Assembly: GCA_905233515.1 (NCBI GenBank)
Contig: CAJOEQ010000060.1
Span: 1 to 5,977, forward strand
Reading direction: 5' to 3'
Source of the DNA: an uncultured Synergistales bacterium
Lineage (GTDB): Bacteria > Synergistota > Synergistia > Synergistales > Aminobacteriaceae
DNA: 5,977 nt
Positions 1-5,759 of this stretch are shown one piece after another. The position numbers and the translations under genes were made by a program. The notes beneath the pieces are model-generated. The model was not told the DNA's origin and searched no databases. It saw only the letters and a list, made by a program, of their open reading frames with translations. The first letter of the stretch is position 1. Every line of letters begins with the position of its first letter.

Positions 1-1
1 A

Positions 2-178
2 GTAGTTATAGCTTGGCCGGGAGCAGCTGATAATCATCAGGAAAAAAACGCCGCAGAATTTGTAAAACTTGCAAAGAATTCTTTTACTTTCAGCGAGAAA
101 GACAGCCCGGAAAATTTAGCGAAAATCCTAAAAAATAATAAAATTTTACGTGAAAGGACTTTTAACAATGACAAATAA
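2..178 (+). CDS. C-terminal end of a probable MurG-like (GT-B fold) glycosyltransferase, partial
   Basis: An open frame enters from the left edge and runs 58 codons to a TAA at 176-178. It begins VVIAWPGAADNHQEKNA, followed by a basic, helix-forming tail. The hydrophobic strand, then P-G-A-A-D-N-H-Q and an N-A pair, resembles the sugar-nucleotide-binding segment near the C-terminus of MurG and related GT28 enzymes, which carry a similar A-D-x-H-Q-x-x-N-A motif. Such enzymes transfer a sugar from a nucleotide donor to a lipid-linked or glycan acceptor at the cytoplasmic membrane face. The stop codon lies 11 bases inside the downstream LicD-family gene, so the two are probably translationally coupled in one operon. 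The LicD neighbour makes a surface-polysaccharide glycosyltransferase more likely than housekeeping MurG. Only the tail is visible, so donor and acceptor cannot be named and the family call is moderate. Confidence 0.5.
   Translation, partial: VVIAWPGAADNHQEKNAAEFVKLAKNSFTFSEKDSPENLAKILKNNKILRERTFNNDK
153..158 (+). promoter_or_regulatory. Ribosome binding site deciding the LicD-family start
   Basis: AAAGGA lies 9 bases before the ATG at 168. An in-frame GTG at 150 would add six residues but sits upstream of this site and has no purine-rich sequence at a usable distance. ATG 168 is therefore preferred. Confidence 0.6.
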
Positions 179-932
179 AGACGATTCATCCAGTCAGCAG
201 TCAGAAAAACAAATTATAACTATTAATATAAACGGTCAAATTCTGCAATATGAACACGAAGAATTAACGTATGATAATATTACTCCCATAAAAGAATCAG
301 ACGCGCGAGAACTTTTTCATGTTGTGAAGACACTTTTTGATGAAGTCGGGATAAAATTTGCTCTTTGTTTCGGCACATTGCTTGGAGCAGTACGAGAAAA
401 CGGGCATTTAATTAAAGGCGATGAGGACATGGATATTTTTGTCTGTGATGAGGGAAAACTGCGCAATAATTTAATTTGGCTTTATGAGAATGGGCTTAAA
501 GTTTGCAGAATATATCCCGGTGTGCTTTACTCATTTAGAATAAATTATAAGTGCTATATTGATGTTTATATAAAACGCGAAATTAACGGAATATCTATTT
601 GGCGGCTCTATTGTTTGAGTCTCTCATCGCATGAAATGCCGAGAAAATTTTTTAAAGAGTATAGCGAGATTGAATTTCTCGGCGAAAAATGTTTATGTCC
701 AAAGGATCCCGAAAAATTGCTTGAATTCTGGTACGGTTCAAATTGGAAAACGCCAGTAACAGCGCATAATTTTATTTACAGAGTGAAATCAGCTCATTAT
801 TATCATCTATATGTAAAGCCTAAAATTAATAGAGTAAAAAATATTTTCAAGTTCATATTTAATAACGAATACAGACAAAAAATTTTGCAGCGCAAAAAAG
901 AAACAGGCAGCTATTTTTATCATGATAAATAA
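168..932 (+). CDS. LicD/fukutin-family phosphotransferase (nucleotidyltransferase-like)
   Basis: This 254-residue protein is predicted to transfer a phospho-substituent (phosphocholine in the founding LicD) from a nucleotide donor to a surface glycan. Residues 68-80 read FGTLLGAVRENGH, the G-T-L-L-G-x-x-R-x-x-G signature of the family. The acidic cluster DEDMD at 85-89 matches the metal-binding aspartates, and a further D in YIDVY at about 132 could complete the site. YGSNWKTP at 189-196 matches the Y-G-x-x-W-x-x-P element typical of the C-terminal half. The first 40 residues are polar and not recognisable; the last 45 are rich in lysine and aromatics, suggesting membrane or glycan contact. 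No signal peptide or membrane segment is seen, so it is probably cytosolic. It overlaps the upstream glycosyltransferase by 11 bases. The reading looks more AT-rich than the transporter genes, common for glycan loci. The transferred group is unknown. The family call is strong. Confidence 0.85.
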   Translation: MTNKDDSSSQQSEKQIITININGQILQYEHEELTYDNITPIKESDARELFHVVKTLFDEVGIKFALCFGTLLGAVRENGHLIKGDEDMDIFVCDEGKLRNNLIWLYENGLKVCRIYPGVLYSFRINYKCYIDVYIKREINGISIWRLYCLSLSSHEMPRKFFKEYSEIEFLGEKCLCPKDPEKLLEFWYGSNWKTPVTAHNFIYRVKSAHYYHLYVKPKINRVKNIFKFIFNNEYRQKILQRKKETGSYFYHDK

Positions 933-933
933 T

Positions 934-947
934 ATTTAATATTAAAT
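934..947 (+). repeat. AT-only perfect palindrome over the mgtE -35 region
   Basis: ATTTAATATTAAAT is a perfect 14-base palindrome just after the LicD-family stop codon. It covers the place where a -35 box would lie for the -10 at 962-967, so it could be a repressor site. It contains only A and T, and such palindromes are expected by chance in DNA of this composition. Confidence 0.25.
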
Positions 948-958
948 CCCTCCGGCCG

Positions 959-967
959 TGATAAAAT
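959..967 (+). promoter_or_regulatory. Extended -10 promoter for mgtE
   Basis: TGATAAAAT reads as a TG dinucleotide, one base, then the -10 hexamer TAAAAT. No good -35 box is found 16-18 bases upstream, as is typical when an extended -10 compensates. The binding-protein operon has an almost identical element (TGATATAAT at 2432-2440), which supports both. Transcription would begin near 974, leaving a leader of about 43 bases. Confidence 0.55.
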
Positions 968-1016
968 TTTCTCTAAATTATATTAACTAATCACAATAAC
1001 CGGAGGTGCTTTATTT

Positions 1017-2351
1017 ATGCTTGAAAAAATTAAATCACTCGTAGAAGCAAAAAACGTGAAAGAATTACGGCTTTTGACTGAAGATATGAACGATGCAGAT
1101 ATTGCCGATGCCGTAGAAGAACTTGACCCTGAAGGACGAGTCATATTATTTCGCGCTCTACGTAAAGATATAGCCGCTGAAGTTTTCGCACATTTGAGTT
1201 CAGACACAAAAGAAGATCTTGTCTCGCAGTTGACAGCCCCCGAACTTGGCCGCATTGTTGATGAGTTATTCTTAGATGACGCTGCTGACTTAGTAGAAGA
1301 ACTCCCCGCCGATGTCGTTAAAAGAGTCTTAGAGAACGCCAGCCCTGAAACTCGACGAGGAATTAATCAATTATTGCAGTATCAGGAAGACTCAGCAGGC
1401 AGCATAATGACGACTGAATATATTTCGCTTAAGCCTGATATGAACGTTGAAGAATCTTTCAAGCATATTAGAGAGGTCGGCACAGATAAAGAGACTTTAT
1501 ACACTTGCTATGTAATTGACCCTAAGGGCTTATTAATCGGAGTTGTAACAGTAAGAACTATGCTGCTTTCACAATATGCCGATAAAATTTGCGATATAAT
1601 GACTGACACGAATATAATCAGCGTGAACACGAATGACGACCGCGAAAAAGTTACGGAGTTATTCCAGAAATATGATTTTATGGCGATTCCAGTTGTCGAC
1701 TCAGAAAATCACTTAGTCGGAATTGTTACAGTTGACGACGCTATGGAAGTCTTAGAAGAAGAAAGCACAGAAGATTTTCACAAGATGGCCGCTATGCTTC
1801 CTATGGATGAGCCTTATTTGTCAATGGGAGTGCTTGAACTCGCAAAAAAGCGCGTTATTTGGCTTATGGTGTTAATGATTTCTGCGACTCTTTCAGGACA
1901 AATTATAACGCATTACACTTCAGTTTTTGAGGCATTGCCTGCTTTAATTGCGTCAATTCCTATGTTAATGGACACCGGCGGAAATGCAGGTTCTCAATCT
2001 TCAACGCTTGTAATTCGCGGGATTGCTGTAGGTGAGTTAAAAATTTATGACGCTTTGAAAGTTTTATTTAAGGAGTTGCGCGTTAGTCTCTTAGTAGGCA
2101 GCGGCTTGGCTCTTGTGAATTTCGTATATAAATATTCACTCAGTGGCGATTTATTATTGTCAATCACTGTCGGAATAAGTTTATTTGCTACAGTTATATT
2201 TGCTCAGATTATAGGCGGAATGCTGCCTTTACTTGCTAAGGCTGTAGGATTTGATCCGGCTTTAATGGCTGCTCCGATTGTTACGACTATTGTAGACGCA
2301 GGGAGTCTCACAATGTATTTTGCAGTTGCCAGTAAAATAATGAGCGTTTAA
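1017..2351 (+). CDS. mgtE: MgtE magnesium channel/transporter
   Basis: MgtE is a homodimeric inner-membrane channel that admits Mg2+ and closes when its cytosolic domains bind Mg2+. This 444-residue copy has the full family length and order. An acidic helical MgtE_N domain spans about 15-120, with repeated D-x-x-x-L-V-E-E-L elements. A CBS-domain pair spans about 125-250, starting after DSAGSIMTTEY. A connecting helix follows, and then a five-helix pore domain from about 275 to 440. Pore hallmarks are DTGGNAGSQSS (319-329) and the last-helix stretch PIVTTIVDAGS (420-430). Asp427 there corresponds to the pore aspartate known from the Thermus protein. The start is supported by GGAGG at 1002-1006, 10 bases before ATG. 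It has its own promoter and terminator and so is probably monocistronic. Metal selectivity beyond Mg2+ (Co2+, for example) cannot be read from the sequence. Confidence 0.96.
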   Translation: MLEKIKSLVEAKNVKELRLLTEDMNDADIADAVEELDPEGRVILFRALRKDIAAEVFAHLSSDTKEDLVSQLTAPELGRIVDELFLDDAADLVEELPADVVKRVLENASPETRRGINQLLQYQEDSAGSIMTTEYISLKPDMNVEESFKHIREVGTDKETLYTCYVIDPKGLLIGVVTVRTMLLSQYADKICDIMTDTNIISVNTNDDREKVTELFQKYDFMAIPVVDSENHLVGIVTVDDAMEVLEEESTEDFHKMAAMLPMDEPYLSMGVLELAKKRVIWLMVLMISATLSGQIITHYTSVFEALPALIASIPMLMDTGGNAGSQSSTLVIRGIAVGELKIYDALKVLFKELRVSLLVGSGLALVNFVYKYSLSGDLLLSITVGISLFATVIFAQIIGGMLPLLAKAVGFDPALMAAPIVTTIVDAGSLTMYFAVASKIMSV

Positions 2352-2387
2352 AACAAGAAAACTTAAAAGCTAATATATATAAACTAG

Positions 2388-2423
2388 AGTCTCCAGCAAT
2401 TTTCACTGGAGATTTATTTATTT
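2388..2423 (+). terminator. Rho-independent terminator after mgtE
   Basis: TCTCCAG (2390-2396) and CTGGAGA (2406-2412) form a perfect 7-pair stem, extendable at the base by G-U and A-U pairs, with a 9-base loop. A T-rich tail (TTTATTTATTT) follows. It lies 36 bases after the mgtE stop and separates mgtE from the ABC operon. Confidence 0.8.
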
Positions 2424-2431
2424 CTCACTCG

Positions 2432-2440
2432 TGATATAAT
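2432..2440 (+). promoter_or_regulatory. Extended -10 promoter of the amino acid ABC operon
   Basis: TGATATAAT contains a perfect TATAAT (2435-2440) preceded by TG and one spacer base. The only -35 candidate, TTTATT at 2413-2418, is poor and lies in the mgtE terminator tail. Transcription should start near 2447, giving a leader of about 70 bases that contains two inverted repeats. Confidence 0.65.
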
Positions 2441-2451
2441 TCTCAAAGTTT

Positions 2452-2468
2452 AATTAAATAATTTAATT
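2452..2468 (+). repeat. Inverted repeat in the ABC operon leader (first)
   Basis: AATTAAAT and ATTTAATT are perfect 8-base arms around one central base. The repeat sits immediately downstream of the predicted transcription start, a usual place for a repressor operator. All bases are A or T, so chance is a real alternative. No known regulator box was recognised. Confidence 0.3.
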
Positions 2469-2479
2469 TAATTTTTCAT

Positions 2480-2496
2480 GAAATAAAATTTATTTC
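2480..2496 (+). repeat. Inverted repeat abutting the binding-protein RBS (second)
   Basis: GAAATAAA and TTTATTTC are perfect 8-base arms around one central base. The right arm ends at the base before AGGAGG (2497-2502). The overlapping TTTCATGAAA (2474-2483) is also palindromic. Position suggests an operator or an RNA element affecting ribosome access; the stem would be weak in RNA. Confidence 0.3.
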
Positions 2497-2502
2497 AGGA
2501 GG
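2497..2502 (+). promoter_or_regulatory. Ribosome binding site with a long spacer before the binding protein
   Basis: AGGAGG is a consensus site, but 13 bases separate it from ATG 2516, against 9-10 for the other complete genes here. No usable nearer start exists, and ATG 2516 begins a textbook signal peptide, so the start is still preferred. Confidence 0.6.
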
Positions 2503-2515
2503 TTGTATTATAACC

Positions 2516-3331
2516 ATGAAGAAATTTTTAGCGTTAGTTCTCGTGTTAATTCTTGCAAGTTCTGCATTTGCAGCAGAGAATCCGGCCAAGCTCAAGACTA
2601 CAAGCCAGCTCAAAACAGAAAAACTCGCAGCTCAACGCGGCACAGTCGGACAATATATAGCTGAAGACTTACTCGGAGACAAGAAAGGCGATTTATTGAC
2701 TACTTATGAAAAATACGTAGACGCTGTATCTGCATTACTTCAGGGCAAAGTAAGAGCTATCATTATGGACGAAATGCCCGCAAAAAGATTTATAGCCTCA
2801 GTTGAAGGACTCGCTATTATGGACGAGGCACTATCTGAAGAAAATTACGCGATGGGATTCAAAAAGGGTAATGCTGAATTAGTCGCACAAGTTAATAAAG
2901 CACTAGCAGAAATCAAAGCAGATGGGACTCTTGATAAAATTTTCGCAAAATACTATGAAACTTTCTTAGCTGGCGACTCGTCAAGTATCAAGCCTGAAGA
3001 TATTGATTTCAACAAAGGTGCAAAGGGCGGCAAATTAGTTGTAGGAACTGAAGCAGGTTTTGCTCCCTATGAGTTAAAAGTCGGTTCGGGCTTTATCGGT
3101 ATTGACGTAGAAATGTGCGCGGCGATTGCTAAGAAACTTGATAAAGAGTTAGTAATTATCAACATGAATTTTGACGCGCTCCCGATGGCAGTATCTACAA
3201 ATAAAGTAGATTTAATTTGCGCAGGCATAACAGTAACTGAAGAACGTAAAGAAAATATGGACTTCTCAGATAATTACGTAGTCGGAGCAAAACAAGTCGC
3301 ACTCGTAAAGGCCGATGACTATGAGAAATAA
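2516..3331 (+). CDS. Circularly permuted polar amino acid ABC transporter substrate-binding protein (SBP_bac_3 type)
   Basis: This protein should capture an amino acid in the periplasm and deliver it to the permease encoded next. Residues 1-19/20 are a signal peptide (MKKFL, hydrophobic core, A-F-A cleavage site) with no lipobox cysteine. The mature part has all SBP_bac_3 pieces in shifted order. Residues 25-103 are lobe 2, with QRGTVGQY at 40-47 and MDEMPAKRF at 84-92. Residues 106-150 are the usual C-terminal section of lobe 1 (LSEENYAMGFKKGN, then KADGTLDKIFAKYY). Residues 151-172 are a Ser/Gly/Lys-rich linker. From 173 comes the normal N-terminal half of lobe 1, with GTEAGFAPYE at 177-186, AGITVTEER at 236-244 and DFSDNY at 249-254. 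The chain ends at the hinge strand VALVKADD. The expected carboxylate-binding Arg (244) and amine-binding Asp (85) are present. Normal proteins run 173-271 and then 25-150. Length is ordinary. Exact substrate is unknown. Confidence 0.93.
   Translation: MKKFLALVLVLILASSAFAAENPAKLKTTSQLKTEKLAAQRGTVGQYIAEDLLGDKKGDLLTTYEKYVDAVSALLQGKVRAIIMDEMPAKRFIASVEGLAIMDEALSEENYAMGFKKGNAELVAQVNKALAEIKADGTLDKIFAKYYETFLAGDSSSIKPEDIDFNKGAKGGKLVVGTEAGFAPYELKVGSGFIGIDVEMCAAIAKKLDKELVIINMNFDALPMAVSTNKVDLICAGITVTEERKENMDFSDNYVVGAKQVALVKADDYEK
3307..3311 (+). promoter_or_regulatory. Ribosome binding site deciding the permease start
   Basis: AAAGG lies 9 bases before the ATG at 3321 but only 3 bases before the in-frame ATG at 3315. 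Spacing favours 3321; the two choices differ by two residues. The site is inside the end of the binding-protein gene. Confidence 0.45.
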
Positions 3332-4133
3332 TTATCAGTCTCGTAAAGCACTGAGCCGGGGGGATTTGCTGCTCGGTCTAGTGGGAATATATTTAATTTA
3401 TTTGCTTTATGCGTCGGGATTCTTTACGGCTGAGGCATGGGCGGATTTCAACCGGAGATTTTATCAGAATTTCGTTAAAGATCGCCGTTATATGATGTTA
3501 GTAGACGGCTTGAAAGCTACAATTTTTATGACAAGCGGGGCGACTTTAATCGGGCTTATTGTCGGGCTAATTCTTAGCGTGATTCGTGTAGCTCACAAGG
3601 GCGGCGCAAAAATTCCCGTGTTAAACTGGCTCGCTGAGTCTTATATAACTGTCTTGCGCGGAACTCCTGCGATGGTGCAATTATTAATCTGGAACTTCAC
3701 AATTTTTGCATCAGCTAGAGACTTGAACACTCAATATATAGCTATTCTTGCATTCGGGCTTAACTCAGGCGCATATATCGCAGAAATCTTCAGGGGCGGA
3801 ATTGAAGCAATTGATCCCGGACAAATGGAGGCCGCGCGTTCACTTGGACTCTCTTATGGTACTTCAATGAAAAGAGTCGTACTGCCTCAAGCGTTAAGAA
3901 ATATTATTCCCATGTTATTTAATGAGTTTATCGCTCTGTTAAAAGAAACTTCTGTAGCCGGTTATATCGGAATTGATGATTTAACTAGAGCCGGACAAAA
4001 TATTCAAGCATTGACTCTCGAACACTCACAGCCTTTAGTAATGGTAGCTATAATTTATCTCGTTATAGTCATGTTATTAACTAAATTTGTGAGCAAGTTA
4101 GAGCAGTGGCTCAGCAGAGGCAGAAGGAGGTAA
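3321..4133 (+). CDS. Polar amino acid ABC transporter permease (HisM/GlnP type)
   Basis: This inner-membrane subunit forms the translocation path for an amino acid delivered by the binding protein. It has 270 residues from the preferred ATG (272 if started at 3315). An N-terminal hydrophobic helix at about 16-35 is followed by an amphipathic stretch with RRFYQNFVKDRRY. The BPD_transp_1 core follows, with membrane segments near 66-90, 106-131, 138-152, 195-210 and 236-256. LRGTPAMVQL (112-121) is typical of the His/Glu/Gln family. The EAA loop that docks on the ATPase is EAARSLGLSYG, continuing to RVVLP (170-189). The start overlaps the end of the binding-protein gene by 11 bases in another frame, so translation is probably coupled. 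The last three codons (R-R-R) contain the ATPase gene's ribosome binding site. Only one permease is present, so it most likely works as a homodimer. Confidence 0.94.
   Translation: MRNNYQSRKALSRGDLLLGLVGIYLIYLLYASGFFTAEAWADFNRRFYQNFVKDRRYMMLVDGLKATIFMTSGATLIGLIVGLILSVIRVAHKGGAKIPVLNWLAESYITVLRGTPAMVQLLIWNFTIFASARDLNTQYIAILAFGLNSGAYIAEIFRGGIEAIDPGQMEAARSLGLSYGTSMKRVVLPQALRNIIPMLFNEFIALLKETSVAGYIGIDDLTRAGQNIQALTLEHSQPLVMVAIIYLVIVMLLTKFVSKLEQWLSRGRRR
4124..4130 (+). promoter_or_regulatory. Ribosome binding site of the ATPase gene inside the permease 3' end
   Basis: AAGGAGG occupies the final codons of the permease gene directly before its TAA, 9 bases ahead of ATG 4140. This near-consensus site supports the ATPase start and tight coupling of the two genes. 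Confidence 0.8.
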
Positions 4134-4139
4134 ATTTTT

Positions 4140-4889
4140 ATGGCAGTAATCGAAATTAAGGACTTGCACAAAACTTTTACTCTTACTGACGGGCGAAAAT
4201 TGCACGTGCTTAACGGCATAACTACAGAAATTAACAAGGGTGAAAAAATTGCAGTAATAGGGCCTTCAGGTTCAGGCAAAAGCACTTTTCTGCGCTGTCT
4301 TAACCGAATGGAAGAGCCTACATCAGGAAGCATAAACTTTAACGGTGAAGATATTACATCAAATAATTGCGATATTAACAAAGTCCGCCGCAAAATGGGA
4401 ATGGTATTCCAACATTTTAATTTATTCCCGCATTTGACAGTAAGAAAGAATTTGACTCTAGCTCCAGTTGATTTAAAGATTATGACTCAGGAAGCAGCAG
4501 ACGAACGAGCTAAAATTTTGCTTGAAAGAGTCGGACTTGCTGACAAAATTGACGAATGGCCGGAGCGATTATCAGGCGGTCAGAAACAAAGAGTAGCTAT
4601 TGCGCGGGCTATGGCAATGAATCCCGACGTGCTTTTATTCGACGAACCTACAAGCGCATTAGATCCCGAAATGATCGGAGAAGTTCTTGACGTTATGAAA
4701 GAATTAGCAGACTCGGGAATGACTATGTATCTTGTGACTCATGAAATGGGATTCGCTCATAAAATAGCGGACAAAATATTATTTATTGATAAAGGCGTTA
4801 TCAGCGAACAAGGCACGCCCGACGAAGTTTTTGACCATCCTAAGCAGCCTAGAACTATAGAATTTCTCTCTAAAGTTTTGAGGCATTAA
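4140..4889 (+). CDS. glnQ: Polar amino acid ABC transporter ATP-binding protein (GlnQ/HisP type)
   Basis: This cytosolic subunit hydrolyses ATP as a dimer to drive amino acid import through the adjacent permease. At 249 residues it has the usual length of the GlnQ/HisP/ArtP group, and every catalytic element is intact. Walker A is GPSGSGKST (41-49). The Q-loop Gln is 91 in [13 protein letters not shown], the family's typical wording. The signature is [14 protein letters not shown] (144-157). Walker B is [14 protein letters not shown] (164-177), with catalytic Glu169. The H-loop His is 201 in THEMGFA. WP before the signature replaces the more common YP. The gene begins 6 bases after the permease stop and is the last of the operon, followed by a strong terminator. 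The glnQ symbol indicates family; the substrate could be glutamine, glutamate, histidine, arginine or another polar amino acid. Confidence 0.96.
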   Translation: MAVIEIKDLHKTFTLTDGRKLHVLNGITTEINKGEKIAVIGPSGSGKSTFLRCLNRMEEPTSGSINFNGEDITSNNCDINKVRRKMGMVFQHFNLFPHLTVRKNLTLAPVDLKIMTQEAADERAKILLERVGLADKIDEWPERLSGGQKQRVAIARAMAMNPDVLLFDEPTSALDPEMIGEVLDVMKELADSGMTMYLVTHEMGFAHKIADKILFIDKGVISEQGTPDEVFDHPKQPRTIEFLSKVLRH

Positions 4890-4907
4890 AGAATTAATTA
4901 ATAAAAT

Positions 4908-4944
4908 TCCCCTTGCTTTTAACAGGCAGGGGGACAAATTTTTT
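4908..4944. terminator. Bidirectional Rho-independent terminator between converging units
   Basis: CCCCTTGC (4909-4916) pairs with GCAGGGGG (4926-4933) as an 8-pair stem with one G-U pair and a 9-base loop. On the plus strand it is followed by AAATTTTTT ending at 4944, which closes the ABC operon. On the minus strand it is followed by AATTTTATTAATTAATT, so it can also terminate the converging hypothetical gene, whose stop codon lies in the T-tract. Confidence 0.85.
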
Positions 4945-5719
4945 AGTCAGCTATATCTATTAATAACATAAAACCTTCAGGAGCTATAATTGAATTTTCT
5001 GTTGAGTAAGGATCTATATAAATTGATGCTCTTTTCTCAATGCCGCCCGACAAAAATGAGACATTATAACAATCAATAAGACCGCCGTTATTACCCTTGC
5101 AGCATTCTTGTGATAGAATTTCTACAGGATTCATTTCGTCAGCTGTAATAAGTCGATTCAAATATAAATATGAGTCTCTTATGCTGACAGCTTTAACGGG
5201 ATTATTTAAGCTGAATCCAAAAGGTTCGGGCGATTCTTGTTTAGGTTCAAGAAAACTAAATTTTTCCGGATATTTACTTTTTGCCCATTGAAGACGCTTT
5301 AAAATCTCTTCAGAAGAATTCAAATGTTTTATTCCGCTGTATTTTGTATTTGTCTTATCATCATAGAAGATCATACATGCAGAATAAAACGCGCAGAAAG
5401 AAAATATTAATTTCTCTACATTGTCAAGTTTACCCTTTGAGGACGGTAAGTGATCTATCGCAGCAAATGGGAATCTGATTCTGTCATTTTCCTGCACAGT
5501 CCAAGCAATTTGGGGATATTTTCCTAGTAAAAGACTGGTCAAAGCTAAAAATGTTTGATTCAATTCCAAGACAGTTAATTTATAGTCCGTCAACTCGTTC
5601 AAAGCAAATAATAAAGCCTCTCTGCCGTCTAAAATATCTCTCGGCAAACCTATATCAGGATCAAATTCTATACAGCGCGTAAATTCTTTAGCAAAATCTT
5701 CTCGGCTTAACTTAGGCAA
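4943..5719 (-). CDS. Uncharacterised 258-residue protein with TTG start
   Basis: I do not recognise this protein. It starts with TTG at 5719, supported by a consensus AGGAGG at 5730-5735 with 10-base spacing. It has no signal peptide, and its only hydrophobic stretches (about 48-65 and 103-118) are too broken for clear membrane helices, so it is probably cytosolic. The N-terminal part, to about residue 155, is largely helical, with a KLTVLELNQTFLALTSLLLG segment. A Pro/Glu-rich joint (EPKQESPEPFG, 158-168) leads into a second part at about 170-255. That part contains NPVKAVSIRDSYLYLNRL, then IDCYNVSF, IYIDPYSTENS and APEGF, which reads like a small beta-rich domain. Two adjacent cysteines (206-207) lie in CCKGNNGG. 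It lies 58 bases after the serine acetyltransferase gene on the same strand, so it may be co-transcribed. No function is assigned. Confidence 0.8.
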   Translation of the reverse strand: MPKLSREDFAKEFTRCIEFDPDIGLPRDILDGREALLFALNELTDYKLTVLELNQTFLALTSLLLGKYPQIAWTVQENDRIRFPFAAIDHLPSSKGKLDNVEKLIFSFCAFYSACMIFYDDKTNTKYSGIKHLNSSEEILKRLQWAKSKYPEKFSFLEPKQESPEPFGFSLNNPVKAVSIRDSYLYLNRLITADEMNPVEILSQECCKGNNGGLIDCYNVSFLSGGIEKRASIYIDPYSTENSIIAPEGFMLLIDIAD

Positions 5720-5729
5720 AATAATTTTT

Positions 5730-5735
5730 CCTCCT
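5730..5735 (-). promoter_or_regulatory. Ribosome binding site deciding a TTG start
   Basis: On the minus strand AGGAGG stands 10 bases before TTG at 5719-5717. No ATG or GTG lies in frame at a suitable distance, so this site is what fixes the TTG start of the hypothetical gene. Confidence 0.7.
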
Positions 5736-5759
5736 CAATTAATAAAATAGGCAGCTATT

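Noticed and set aside
150..167. GTG at 150 as the LicD-family start
   Set aside because: It has no ribosome binding site, whereas ATG 168 has AAAGGA at a 9-base spacing.
933..1016. M-box or other Mg2+ riboswitch before mgtE
   Set aside because: The whole gap is 84 bases and the predicted leader about 43, too short for an M-box, and none of its conserved stems was seen.
983..1255. Minus-strand open frame inside mgtE
   Set aside because: Low-complexity Ser/Ala-rich translation opposite a well-conserved MgtE N-domain; an antisense shadow.
2516..3331. Binding protein as a truncated, frameshifted or misassembled gene
   Set aside because: Both halves are complete and meet in one frame through a clean linker. 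A proper signal peptide is fused at the front, the stop overlaps the permease as in normal operons, and there is no duplicate copy or leftover fragment in the surrounding bases. Read-level confirmation would still be worthwhile.
3290..3340. Programmed frameshift or fusion joining the binding protein to the permease
   Set aside because: The permease frame has an in-frame TAA at 3306 just before its start, and no slippery sequence was seen. Separate coupled starts explain the overlap.
4055..4393. Minus-strand open frame across the permease/ATPase junction
   Set aside because: It is antisense to the Walker A region and the permease C-terminus, with no family resemblance.
5097..5478. Two short plus-strand open frames opposite the hypothetical gene
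   Set aside because: Compositionally unlike proteins, without ribosome binding sites, and opposite a gene with a consensus RBS and a coherent 258-residue product.
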